Shown here one piece after another: positions 6,871 to 14,089 of a stretch of DNA of 31,270 bases (position 1 is the stretch's first letter; every line of letters starts with the position of its first letter). Origin of the DNA: CAZJKO01 sp964546995 (lineage in GTDB: Bacteria; Bacillota_I; Bacilli_A; RF39; UBA660); the NCBI GenBank assembly GCA_964546995.1, contig CAZJKO010000008.1, positions 1-31,270 of the forward strand, in the 5' to 3' direction. A program made the position numbers and the translations under genes. Under the pieces are notes generated by a model. It made no database searches. It had not been told where the DNA came from and saw only the letters and a list, made by a program, of their open reading frames with translations.

Positions 6871-7671
6871 ATGAAAAAACTAGAAAACAAAGTAGCGGTT
6901 ATTACAGGAGGAGCCATGGGAAATGGTCTTGGCATTGCCAAAGTATTTTTAAAGTATGGAGCAAATATTGTCATACTAGATTATGCAAACGAACTAGAAG
7001 AGACAGTGAAAGCATTAAAAGAAACGTTCCAAGAAAAAACGATTTTAGGATATCAAATAGATATTAGAAATCAAGTAAAAGTAACAGAAGCGATAGATGA
7101 TGCTTTTCACAAATTAGGACATATCGATATTTTGGTAAATAATGCTGGAGTATGTCGATTGGTGCCTTTTGAAGAAATGACAGAAGAGGTGCGCGATTTC
7201 CATTTTGATATCAATATCAAAGGAACCTGGAATGTAACGAAAGCTGTCGTTCCTTACTTAAAAAAGAACAAAAATTCAAGTATTGTCAATCTATCAAGTG
7301 TAACGGGGCCAATGGTAGCTGATAGTGGAGAAGTCGCTTATGCAACGACAAAAGCAGCGTTGATGGGATTTTCAAAAGCTTTAGCGGTAGAATTAGTAAA
7401 TGACAATGTTCGTTCGAATGCGATACTCCCTGGATATATATTGACGCCAATGGTCGAAGGAATCAGTAAAGAATCGAACGAAGAGGATCCAGATGCAGTC
7501 ATTCGTGGTATTGCCAAAGGCATTCCGATGAAAAGATTAGGTACAATAGAGGAGTTAGGAGAACTAGCAGCATTTTTAGCAAGCGAAGAATCTTCGTATA
7601 TTACGGGTCATGAATTCGTAATCGATGGCGGAAGTACTTTACCAGAAACGATGGTGGTAGGAGTAGAATAA
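6871..7671 (+). CDS. ucpA: UcpA-like short-chain dehydrogenase/reductase
   Basis: This is a classical SDR of 266 aa. The cofactor motif is T-G-G-A-M-G-N-G-L-G (residues 12-21), followed by the adenine-pocket strand VILDYA (the Asp suggests NAD rather than NADP) and N-N-A-G. The catalytic serine is in LSSVTG (142-143), with Tyr157 and Lys161 in Y-A-T-T-K. Several stretches match Escherichia coli UcpA as I remember it: NNAGVCRL, RDFH-x-DINIKG-x-WNVTKAV, SSVTG-x-MVAD and VIDGGSTLPET. It is therefore UcpA-like rather than a generic SDR. UcpA has been linked to furan/aldehyde tolerance, but its natural substrate is not settled. Ribosome binding site GAAAGGAGAT. It appears to stand alone. Confidence 0.88.
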   Translation: MKKLENKVAVITGGAMGNGLGIAKVFLKYGANIVILDYANELEETVKALKETFQEKTILGYQIDIRNQVKVTEAIDDAFHKLGHIDILVNNAGVCRLVPFEEMTEEVRDFHFDINIKGTWNVTKAVVPYLKKNKNSSIVNLSSVTGPMVADSGEVAYATTKAALMGFSKALAVELVNDNVRSNAILPGYILTPMVEGISKESNEEDPDAVIRGIAKGIPMKRLGTIEELGELAAFLASEESSYITGHEFVIDGGSTLPETMVVGVE

Positions 7672-7714
7672 AAAAACAATAGATAGATAATAGGGAAAAG
7701 GAAAGAGGAAAAAA

Positions 7715-8131
7715 ATGAATCATAGAATCTTTGATGCTTTATTTATGATCGTCCCAATATTTATAGGAATGGTATTCATCGCGAGTATTGCCATCATAAT
7801 AAGTCCCAAACTAAGAGGAAAACTGATGAGTAGGCAAATAAAATCGGCAAAATACATGTTAGAAAAATCCAAAGATGATTTAGAACAAATCGGAACGATT
7901 GCAGGGACAATTTCCGTGAAAACGAAAGAAAACATCTTAAATCAACATGAAGATACATTAAAGGATACGACAAGAAGAGAAGCAAATATTCGAAAAGAAG
8001 GAGTAGAAATAACGGCTCGAGCAATAAAAGAAGGCTTGAATAGTAGTGGAAAAAAAGGATATTGTAAGCACTGTGGAGAATCGATCGATGGTGACTCCAA
8101 ATTTTGTAAAAGTTGCGGAAAAGAACAATAA
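7715..8131 (+). CDS. Membrane protein with C-terminal zinc ribbon
   Basis: The 138-aa protein has one N-terminal membrane helix (about residues 8-30, ALFMIVPIFIGMVFIASIAIII). A ~75-residue charged, probably helical cytoplasmic stretch follows. The C-terminal zinc ribbon reads C-K-H-C-G-x11-C-K-S-C-G, with four cysteines set to bind one zinc. This architecture is common in Firmicutes but has no general function. The ribosome binding site AGGAAAGAGG is strong. The small frame starting at 8141 may be co-transcribed. Confidence 0.82.
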   Translation: MNHRIFDALFMIVPIFIGMVFIASIAIIISPKLRGKLMSRQIKSAKYMLEKSKDDLEQIGTIAGTISVKTKENILNQHEDTLKDTTRREANIRKEGVEITARAIKEGLNSSGKKGYCKHCGESIDGDSKFCKSCGKEQ

Positions 8132-8140
8132 GAAAGGAAC

Positions 8141-8290
8141 TTGATCAACAAAAATCAAAATAGGCAAAATGAGGTTTATTTAAATTGCCTAGAGGAATGG
8201 CTAGAAGAAGTCGAAGATAATCAAAAACAAAAGGAAAAAGAATACATAGAAATGATGAGCCTATATCGATCGGCACAAAGAAAAGTGTGA
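8141..8290 (+). CDS. Possible small acidic protein (49 aa, TTG start)
   Basis: This frame lies only nine bases after the zinc-ribbon gene. It reads as a coherent helical, glutamate-rich peptide (VYLNCLEEWLEEVEDNQ, then a lysine/glutamate coil and SLYRSAQRKV) ending at TGA 8288-8290. The TTG start follows AGAAAGGA at a short spacing of about two bases, which is poor. Composition looks protein-like rather than random. No homologue is recognised. It may be real and translationally linked to its neighbour, but the start is weak. Confidence 0.4.
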   Translation: MINKNQNRQNEVYLNCLEEWLEEVEDNQKQKEKEYIEMMSLYRSAQRKV

Positions 8291-8307
8291 CAAAGAAAAT
8301 AAAAGTA

Positions 8308-8338
8308 TTGACCTTACCACTGGGGAATAGCTTATGAT
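8308..8338 (+). promoter_or_regulatory. MerR-type promoter with 19-bp spacer
   Basis: TTGACC (8308-8313) and TATGAT (8333-8338) are separated by exactly 19 bases. This over-long spacer is the hallmark of promoters activated by MerR proteins through DNA untwisting. The spacer holds an imperfect dyad centred on the ACCACTGGGG stretch. The MerR gene starts 20 bases downstream, so autoregulation is likely. Confidence 0.7.
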
Positions 8339-8358
8339 CTTTAGTGAAAGGAGGCTCT

Positions 8359-9003
8359 ATGTATATAAATGAAGTAGAACATATTGTTGGTTTATCGAAA
8401 AAAAGTATTCGCTACTACGAAGAAAATGGCTTGTTATCTCCAACGAGAAATAGTGCAAACGACTATCGTATTTATACAGAAAAGGATATAAAAAAATTAA
8501 AAACAATTAAATTTCTAAGAGAATTAAATGTTTCGATTAAAGAATTAAAACAACTAGAGGAAGGGACTCGTTCCTTAAAAGAATGCATGATCGATCGAAT
8601 CAATAAAATTGAGGAAGAAGAGAAAAACTATCTAAAAATAAAAGAACTTTGTACGGAAATAATGAAATGCAATACACCGTATGATGAAATTGAAATCACC
8701 CCGTATTTTCAGGAGGTAAATAAATTAAATAAGAAAGGATTTACAATGAGAGATGTTACGTCAAACAAAGCAAAAAAAATAGTAGGTGCCGTTTTATCGA
8801 GCGTTGTGTTTAGTGTATTTTTCATTTTTCTAGTGGGAATGATCAGTTATGTTCAATGGACTGCAAATGCCAAAATGCCATGGGGAATATATATAGTGTT
8901 GATGATCATACTTTTGTTTCCGCTAGTAAGTATTACTTATAATCTGATAAGACGAATCAAAGAAATAAATGGAGGAGAAGAAGATGAAGCTAGTAAATAT
9001 TGA
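8359..9003 (+). CDS. MerR-family regulator with two C-terminal membrane helices
   Basis: I chose ATG 8359 because AAAGGAGG (8347-8354) sits just upstream. GTG 8344 would place the ribosome binding site inside the gene. Residues 1-70 are a MerR winged helix: INEVEHIVGLSKKSIRYYEENGLL-x-P, DYRIYTEKD, and the wing helix LRELNVSIKELK. A coiled-coil dimerisation helix follows (about 75-105). Instead of a ligand-binding domain, the C-terminus has two membrane helices (about 137-160 and 172-192) and an acidic tail, so the protein is tethered to the membrane and may sense a membrane signal. No metal-binding cysteine set is evident. It overlaps the YbjQ-family gene by 20 bases. Confidence 0.86.
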   Translation: MYINEVEHIVGLSKKSIRYYEENGLLSPTRNSANDYRIYTEKDIKKLKTIKFLRELNVSIKELKQLEEGTRSLKECMIDRINKIEEEEKNYLKIKELCTEIMKCNTPYDEIEITPYFQEVNKLNKKGFTMRDVTSNKAKKIVGAVLSSVVFSVFFIFLVGMISYVQWTANAKMPWGIYIVLMIILLFPLVSITYNLIRRIKEINGGEEDEASKY

Positions 9004-9316
9004 TTACATACCAGGAGAGGAAATTACGGAAGCGTTAGGAGTAGTGAAAGGCCAAATTGTGCAATCTAAAAACATTGGTCGCGACTTTATGGCAGGCATG
9101 AAGACAATCGTAGGAGGAGAAATCGGTAGTTACACAGAAATGATCAAAACCGCAAGACAAATGGCAACCAAAAGAATGGTCGATGATGCGGAAAGTCTAG
9201 GAGCAGATGCAATCATTAATATAAGATACGGTTCATCGAGCGTCATGAATGGTGCTGCAGAAATTATTGCATACGGAACTGCTGTTAAACTAAAACCAAA
9301 AGAAAATGAGAAGTAG
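8984..9316 (+). CDS. YbjQ/UPF0145 family protein
   Basis: The 110-aa protein matches the YbjQ (DUF74) family: V-V-K-G-Q-I-V-Q-S-K-N-I-G-R-D-F, then IVGGEIGSYTEMI, a helix, LGADAIINIRY and AYGTAVKL. Family members form small pentameric beta assemblies. The Pfam label is 'putative heavy-metal-binding', and their function is unsettled. ATG 8984 is preferred because GGAGGAG (8971-8977) precedes it. An in-frame ATG at 8969 lies upstream of that site. It starts inside the end of the MerR gene, so it is translationally coupled and probably under the same MerR promoter. Confidence 0.86.
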   Translation: MKLVNIDYIPGEEITEALGVVKGQIVQSKNIGRDFMAGMKTIVGGEIGSYTEMIKTARQMATKRMVDDAESLGADAIINIRYGSSSVMNGAAEIIAYGTAVKLKPKENEK

Positions 9317-9373
9317 GAATTTGTCGATAGAAAAATAAGAAATTCCCCTGTTGATAACATATAATGCTATGAG

Positions 9374-9405
9374 ATGTGAAAAGATCTGTCAAGAAAAATT
9401 CACAT
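9374..9405 (+). repeat. Inverted repeat upstream of the lipoprotein gene
   Basis: ATGTGAA (9374-9380) and TTCACAT (9399-9405) form a perfect 7-bp inverted repeat 18 bases apart. It is not followed by a T run, so it is more likely an operator or a leader hairpin than a terminator. It lies 45 bases upstream of the -10 box of the next gene. Confidence 0.35.
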
Positions 9406-9449
9406 GAAGCAAAATATTAAAAAAGCGTGTATTATTTTAATATTTATGT

Positions 9450-9455
9450 TATAAT
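9450..9455 (+). promoter_or_regulatory. -10 box of the lipoprotein gene
   Basis: TATAAT lies 24 bases before the ATG at 9480, with AAAAGGAGGAG between them. The -35 region is AT-rich and weak. Confidence 0.5.
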
Positions 9456-9479
9456 GTTATTGAAAAGGAGGAGAGAGAA

Positions 9480-9950
9480 ATGAAAAAACAAATCGTATTA
9501 ACTATCGCATTGGCTGTTGCACTTATATTTACATCAGGATGTGGAAAAGAAGAAGAAAAGTTAATGACATGTACATTAAAAAGTAATGATGTAACACAAG
9601 ATCTTAGTGTAACATCAACGTACAAAGTATATTATCAAGGGGACGTTGTTAACAAAGTTGAATCAAAAGAAGAAGTAGCGTCAAGCAACGAAGAAACATT
9701 AAAAACCATTGCTGATACAACAGAAAATACTTATGAAACGTTAAATAAAGCATACGGTGGATATACGTTCGAAGTAAAAAGAGATTCTGGAAAAATTACT
9801 TCTGAAGCAACAATCGATTATGGAAAAATGGATTTAAAACAACTTCTAAAAGATCAACCTACAATGAAAAATTACATGAATAGCGATAGTAAATTAACCA
9901 AAAAAGGCGCTCAAAGTATGTATGAAGAACTAGGAGCAACTTGCGAATAA
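9480..9950 (+). CDS. Secreted lipoprotein, possibly YehR/DUF1307-like
   Basis: The 156-aa product begins with a lipoprotein signal peptide: KK, hydrophobic residues 4-17, and lipobox T-S-G-C, with the lipidated Cys at about residue 21. The mature part is charged and beta-rich (TSTYKVYYQGDVVNKVE, then helices and GGYTFEVKRDSGKITSEATIDYGKMD), with a conserved cysteine near the N-terminus and one at the end. The layout resembles YehR-like (DUF1307) lipoproteins, which have no established function. That assignment is tentative. It has its own promoter and terminator, so it is probably monocistronic. Confidence 0.82.
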   Translation: MKKQIVLTIALAVALIFTSGCGKEEEKLMTCTLKSNDVTQDLSVTSTYKVYYQGDVVNKVESKEEVASSNEETLKTIADTTENTYETLNKAYGGYTFEVKRDSGKITSEATIDYGKMDLKQLLKDQPTMKNYMNSDSKLTKKGAQSMYEELGATCE

Positions 9951-9975
9951 AAGAAAGAGAAATCTTTCTTTTTTT
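9951..9975 (+). terminator. Rho-independent terminator after the lipoprotein gene
   Basis: AAGAAAGA/TCTTTCTT, an 8-bp stem with a GAAA loop, is followed directly by a T run. It begins one base after the stop codon. Confidence 0.8.
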
Positions 9976-10021
9976 GTTGGTAAAATAAAAAAATCGTGAA
10001 ATAATAATATTGAAAGGAATT

Positions 10022-10053
10022 TGATTGTAGGAACAATCAGAATAAGGTATAAT
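10022..10053 (+). promoter_or_regulatory. prfB promoter with inverted repeat over the -35 region
   Basis: TATAAT (10048-10053) has TTGTAG at the 17-base position (10025-10030). TGATTGT (10022-10028) and ACAATCA (10033-10039) form a perfect 7-bp dyad with a 4-base centre covering that -35 region. This could be an operator or chance. Confidence 0.45.
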
Positions 10054-10084
10054 AAAACTAGAATCGACGAAAAGAGGATGAAAT

Positions 10085-11189
10085 ATGGAAAAAAGTGAAA
10101 TGAAAAAAGTATTAGAAAAATGCCACAAAGAAGTGAATGATTTATGGAGGTCACTTTGACGTCCCAACCAAGGAAGAAAGAATAAAATTGTTAGAATGCA
10201 AAGTAAATGAATCTGATTTTTGGACAACGTATGATCGAGAAGAGTCGGAAAAAATAATTTCTGAATTAAATGAATTAAAACAAGTGACATCGTCACTTAG
10301 CAGTATAAAAGAAAAAATAGATGGAAATTTAGAACTACTGGAAATGTTAGAAACTGCTCCAGATGAGGAAATGCAAACAATGATAGAAGTCGAAACAAAA
10401 GCGATCGAAAAAAAGATCGAAGAACTTAGTGTTTTACTTCTTTTAAATGGACCCTATGATAACGCCGATTGTATTTTAGAAGTGCATTCTGGAGCGGGTG
10501 GAACCGAAGCATGCGATTGGGCAATGATGCTTTTTAGAATGTATACAAGATGGTGTGAAAAGCAAAATTTTCAAAAAGAAATACTAGAGTATTCTGAAGG
10601 AGAAGAAACAGGAATCAAAAGTGCATCACTTAGAATTAAAGGAAAAAATGCCTATGGGTATTTAAAAGGAGAAAAGGGTGTTCACCGTTTAGTAAGACTA
10701 TCTCCTTTTGATTCGAATAATAAGCGACACACTTCCTTTGCCTCTGTAGACATTACTCCAGAAATAGAAAGCAAAGAAGAAGTAACGATCAATGAAAATG
10801 ATTTGAAAATTGATGTATATCGTGCCAGTGGTGCTGGAGGGCAACATGTAAATACGACGGACAGTGCCGTAAGAATAACACATTTGCCAACCAAGATTGT
10901 AGTGACGTGTCAAAATGAACGAAGTCAAATTCAAAACCGCGAAATGGCGATGAAAATTTTAAAAAGCAAACTACAACTATTAGAGATAGAAAAACAAAAT
11001 GAACACTTAGCATTGATGAAGGGTGAACAGAAAAATATCGAGTTTGGATCTCAAATTAGAAGCTACGTCATGCACCCGTACTCCCTTGTGAAAGACAATA
11101 GAACAGGCGTAGAAACAAGTAATGTTGCCAAAGTATTAGATGGAGATCTCAATATGTTTATAGAAAGTTATTTAAAGGGAGGAAAATAA
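10085..11189 (+). CDS. prfB: Peptide chain release factor 2, with programmed +1 frameshift
   Basis: RF2 releases nascent chains at UGA and UAA. Frame 1 runs from ATG 10085 (GAGG ribosome binding site) for 24 codons to an in-frame TGA at 10157-10159. Translation then continues in +1 from GAC 10158. The site is canonical: internal Shine-Dalgarno GGAGG (10146-10150), three bases, then CTT TGA C. The joined product is 367 aa. It has the tripeptide anticodon S-P-F (in RLVRLSPFDSN) that marks RF2, and the catalytic G-G-Q (about residues 251-253). The frameshift is autoregulation: low RF2 favours slipping past the UGA. The yitT-family gene starts one base after the stop. Confidence 0.96.
10146..10160 (+). 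promoter_or_regulatory. Programmed +1 frameshift site of prfB
   Basis: GGAGG, three bases, then CTT TGA C. The internal Shine-Dalgarno-like element, the slippery CUU and the in-frame UGA with a following C match the conserved RF2 recoding signal. The skipped base is T 10157. Confidence 0.95.
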
Positions 11190-11190
11190 A

Positions 11191-12078
11191 ATGAAATGGT
11201 TAGAAAAGGGATTCAAGAAAGAAGATAACATACTAAAGATCATATACCAAAAAGGACGAGTAAAAAGATACATTGAATTTATAATAGGATTACTCATTGT
11301 TGCGATTGCTTTCAATCTCTTTTTAGAACCAAATCATTTAGTGTCTGGAGGAGTAAGTGGTATTTCGATTATTACCAAACATGTCTTTGGATTAGAACCA
11401 TCGACATTTATTATGTTTGCTTCCATTTGCCTTTTGATTTTAAGCTTTCTTCTATTAGGAAAAGAAAAGACGCTAGGTTCAATCTTAGGATCGCTTCTTT
11501 TCCCCGTTTTTGTAAAACTAACAGCAGATATTCATGTATACATAGATATTGATAATACCCAACTGTTGTTGGCAGCGATCTTTGGTGGAGTATTAAACGG
11601 CTTTGGAGCAGGACTCATCTTTAAAGCTGGATTTACGACAGGTGGTACAGATATCATCAATCAAATCATTTCCAAGTATTTTAAGGTCAGTATCGGCCAA
11701 GCGATGTTGATGAGTGATGGACTCATTGTATTAAGTGGCGTTTTTATCTTCGGACCAACGAAGTTGATGTACGCACTAATTGTATTATATATTATCAGTG
11801 TAATGACCGATAAAGTGGTGTTAGGAATATCAGACAGCAAAGCATTTTATATTATCACAGACAAAGAAGATGAAGTAAAAGAATACATTATGACATATCT
11901 AAATCATGGTGTGACGATTTTTCATGCCAAAGGTGGATATAGCAAAGAAAAACAAAATGTGTTGATGGCAGTCATTCCAACGAAAGAATACTTTAAACTA
12001 AAAGAAGGAATTCACGAAATTGATCGTAATGCATTCTTCGTTGTAACAGATGCTTATGAAGTATTTGGAGGAGAATAA
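11191..12078 (+). CDS. YitT-family membrane protein (first of two tandem copies)
   Basis: The 295-aa protein has a basic cytoplasmic start, about five to six membrane helices (residues ~28-190) and a C-terminal soluble DUF2179 domain (about 205-290). Family signatures are N-L-F-L-E-P-N-H-L-V-S-G-G-V-S-G-I-S-I-I, GFTTGGTDIINQI, then FYIITDKEDEVKEYIM, LNHGVTIFHAKGGYS and VIPTKEYFKLKEGI. In Bacillus subtilis the homologue yvjA also follows prfB. The transported molecule is not known with confidence. It starts one base after prfB and has its own GGGAGGA ribosome binding site, so it is in the prfB operon. Confidence 0.9.
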   Translation: MKWLEKGFKKEDNILKIIYQKGRVKRYIEFIIGLLIVAIAFNLFLEPNHLVSGGVSGISIITKHVFGLEPSTFIMFASICLLILSFLLLGKEKTLGSILGSLLFPVFVKLTADIHVYIDIDNTQLLLAAIFGGVLNGFGAGLIFKAGFTTGGTDIINQIISKYFKVSIGQAMLMSDGLIVLSGVFIFGPTKLMYALIVLYIISVMTDKVVLGISDSKAFYIITDKEDEVKEYIMTYLNHGVTIFHAKGGYSKEKQNVLMAVIPTKEYFKLKEGIHEIDRNAFFVVTDAYEVFGGE

Positions 12079-12079
12079 T

Positions 12080-12964
12080 ATGTTTCAAAGAAAAATGAAA
12101 ATGACCCCCCAAAATGTATTGGAAATCATCAGAAGTAAACGTCTAATAACACGTTATACCATTTTAACAGTGTCCCTGTTTATCTCGGCCATCTTATTTA
12201 ATTTGTTTCTCTTACCAAGTAAGATAGTTTCAGGAGGAACAAGTGGAATATCAATTATTACGACGCACCTTTTCGAATGGTCACCATCAGTTGTTGTATT
12301 AATCATATCGATTGTACTACTAGTTATCAGTTTCTTTTTTCTTGGCAAAGAAGAAACGGCAGGAGCTTTAGTAGCAACGTTTGTTTATCCTCTTTTCATC
12401 GATATGACAGCATCAGTAGGGGATTATGTGAAAATCGATATGAACGATTTGGTTTTAATATCGATTGTCGTTGGCTTAATTGGTGGCTTGACAAGTGGTT
12501 TAATCTATAAAACAGGTTTCAACAGCGGTGGTTTAAATATTGTAAGCAAAGTTCTCTTTAAGTATTTTAAAATTTCGATTAGCCAAAGTACTTTTATAAT
12601 GAATACCATAATTGTTGTGATTGGAGGATTCTATTTTGGTTGGACCCAAGTCATGTATGCGATTATTATCTTATATATCAATAGTCTTATGATCGATAAA
12701 GTACTGCTTGGAATATCGCGGAATAAAGCGTTTTATATCATTACAGACAAAGAAAATGAAGTTAAAGAATATGTGATGACAAAATTGAATCATGGTGTAA
12801 CTGTTTTTGATGTTAAAGGCGGGTTTTTAGCGAAAAAGCAAAAGGTATTATTAATCGTTATCCCGACCAAAGAGTATTTTCAAGTAACAGAAGGAATTAA
12901 ACTAATCGATAAAGATGTATTCTTTGTCGTAACGGATGCCTACCAAGTATCGGGAGGAGCATAA
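12080..12964 (+). CDS. YitT-family membrane protein (second tandem copy)
   Basis: The 294-aa paralogue of the preceding gene begins one base after its stop. ATG 12080 follows GGAGGAG (12067-12073). Longer readings start inside the previous gene. It has the same layout: membrane helices to about residue 190 and a DUF2179 tail. Shared motifs include KIVSGGTSGISIIT, GFNSGGLNI, DKVLLGISRNKAFYIITDKE and LNHGVTVFDVKGGF. The copies differ at many positions, including the T/N-rich GGTD versus GGLN loop, so the duplication is old and the ligands may differ. The two may form a hetero-oligomer (inference). Confidence 0.9.
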   Translation: MFQRKMKMTPQNVLEIIRSKRLITRYTILTVSLFISAILFNLFLLPSKIVSGGTSGISIITTHLFEWSPSVVVLIISIVLLVISFFFLGKEETAGALVATFVYPLFIDMTASVGDYVKIDMNDLVLISIVVGLIGGLTSGLIYKTGFNSGGLNIVSKVLFKYFKISISQSTFIMNTIIVVIGGFYFGWTQVMYAIIILYINSLMIDKVLLGISRNKAFYIITDKENEVKEYVMTKLNHGVTVFDVKGGFLAKKQKVLLIVIPTKEYFQVTEGIKLIDKDVFFVVTDAYQVSGGA

Positions 12965-12991
12965 AAAAAGATGCGTTCTAGCATCTTTTTT
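12965..12991. terminator. Bidirectional terminator between the YitT and coiled-coil genes
   Basis: AAAAAGATGC/GCATCTTTTT is a 10-bp stem with a 6-base loop, with A on one side and T on the other. It can end transcription from both directions. The minus-strand gene stops at its right edge. Confidence 0.85.
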
Positions 12992-13223
12992 ACCTGTTTT
13001 TTTCTTTCTCGTCAACCAAATGAGAAGCAGCAAGACGATACGTATCTAATTGTCTTTTGCGGTCTTCCACTTGTTCTACAAATTCGCTAATTTGACCTTC
13101 GATTTTTTCAATTTCATCTTGATTTTGATTTTGGTAGATCATCGTTTGCTTTTTTCCTTCTAAATGAAGGGCACGTTCCATTGACTGATATAGTTCTTTA
13201 TCTAATTTCATTTCTGTATCCAT
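12990..13223 (-). CDS. Small coiled-coil protein (77 aa)
   Basis: The start at 13223 follows AGGGGTGAAATT on the minus strand. A longer reading to 13286 would run through the promoter. The protein is hydrophilic and almost wholly helical: MDTEMKLDKELYQSMERAL, then a Q/N-rich turn, EIEKIEGQISEFVEQVEDRKRQLD and a charged end. I do not recognise a family. It is the only gene on this strand between prfB and clpP. Its promoter faces away from ftsE. Confidence 0.68.
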   Translation of the reverse strand: MDTEMKLDKELYQSMERALHLEGKKQTMIYQNQNQDEIEKIEGQISEFVEQVEDRKRQLDTYRLAASHLVDEKEKNR

Positions 13224-13250
13224 AATTTCACCCCTGTCTAACCTAATAAC

Positions 13251-13279
13251 ATCGTACCCTAAAAAATACGAAAAGTCAA
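13251..13279 (-). promoter_or_regulatory. Minus-strand promoter of the coiled-coil gene
   Basis: Read on the minus strand: TTGACT (13279-13274), 17 bases, TACGAT (13256-13251). This is a good sigma-A fit and ends 28 bases before the start codon. Confidence 0.6.
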
Positions 13280-13362
13280 TTGTCAATGAAAAAAAAGACA
13301 GCTTCTATACATAAAATTGTCGAAACGACGAACTTCTTGTTAAAAAGATATCTAATATATGT

Positions 13363-13368
13363 TATAAT
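13363..13368 (+). promoter_or_regulatory. Extended -10 promoter of ftsEX
   Basis: TG-T-TATAAT gives an extended -10. A TTGTTA at 13337-13342 is spaced 20 bases away, which is long. AGGTGG follows before the ATG at 13391. Confidence 0.5.
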
Positions 13369-13390
13369 GAAAAAGATAGGTGGTATAAAA

Positions 13391-14089
13391 ATGGATTTAA
13401 TTCGAATGAAAGATGTAAAAAAACAATATAAAAATGGTGTAACAGCAATTTACGATTTAGATCTTCAAATCAAGAAAGGTGATTTCGTCTTTGTGATTGG
13501 TGGATCTGGTAGTGGCAAAAGTACGATGATCAAAATGTTGTATCGTGAAGAAAAACCGACCTCAGGTGAAATTATCGTTGGGGGAATTAATGTTGCGAAG
13601 TTGCGCAATAAGAAAGTATATAAGTTAAGGCGTAAATTAGGAATCGTCTTTCAAGACTATCGTCTTCTCCCAAAGCTAAACGTCTACGAAAATGTAGCCT
13701 TTGCGATGGAAGCGATTGGAGCCAAGAAAGATGTCATTAGAACTCGTACACTAAAAGCCATCGAGTTAGTAGGATTAAAAGGGAAAATACATAATTATCC
13801 CAATCAACTTTCTGGAGGAGAACAACAACGTGTAGCAATTGCAAGAGCAATTGTCAACGAACCAAAATTGTTGATTTGCGATGAACCAACAGGGAATCTA
13901 GATCCCGATATGAGTATGGAAATTGTTAAAATCTTGGAAGAAATTAATAAAACTTGTGGAACGACAATCATTATGGCAACACATGATCGTGATATCGTAA
14001 ACAAATTACAAAAACGTGTTATTGCTCTAAAAGATGGAAGATTAGTAAAAGATTTTGAGAAAGGATCGTACGATAATGAAGTTATTTAG
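13391..14089 (+). CDS. ftsE: Cell-division ABC ATPase FtsE
   Basis: The 232-aa ATPase has Walker A G-G-S-G-S-G-K-S-T (residues 37-45), the Q-loop FQDYRLLP (the FtsE-typical DYRLLP), signature LSGGEQQRVAIARA, Walker B LLICDEP and H-loop ATHD. FtsE drives FtsX at the membrane, and the pair switches a periplasmic or wall-side hydrolase on. ATG 13391 is preferred over the upstream TTG at 13280, since it follows AGGTGG and matches family length. It overlaps ftsX by 14 bases. The three-gene order ftsE-ftsX-M23 peptidase shows a complete module. Confidence 0.95.
   Translation: MDLIRMKDVKKQYKNGVTAIYDLDLQIKKGDFVFVIGGSGSGKSTMIKMLYREEKPTSGEIIVGGINVAKLRNKKVYKLRRKLGIVFQDYRLLPKLNVYENVAFAMEAIGAKKDVIRTRTLKAIELVGLKGKIHNYPNQLSGGEQQRVAIARAIVNEPKLLICDEPTGNLDPDMSMEIVKILEEINKTCGTTIIMATHDRDIVNKLQKRVIALKDGRLVKDFEKGSYDNEVI

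Noticed and set aside
9859..10296. Minus-strand 145-aa frame over the prfB start
   Set aside because: It is antisense to the lipoprotein end, a terminator and prfB, and is rich in F, L, S and I, as expected from antisense to AT-rich coding DNA.
12990..13286. A 98-aa version of the minus-strand coiled-coil protein
   Set aside because: The extra 21 N-terminal residues run through a good minus-strand promoter (13251-13279) and lack a ribosome binding site. The start at 13223 has AGGGGTG.
13280..13390. Longer FtsE start at 13280
   Set aside because: The added residues do not match FtsE and overlap the promoter and -10 box. ATG 13391 has AGGTGG at good spacing.
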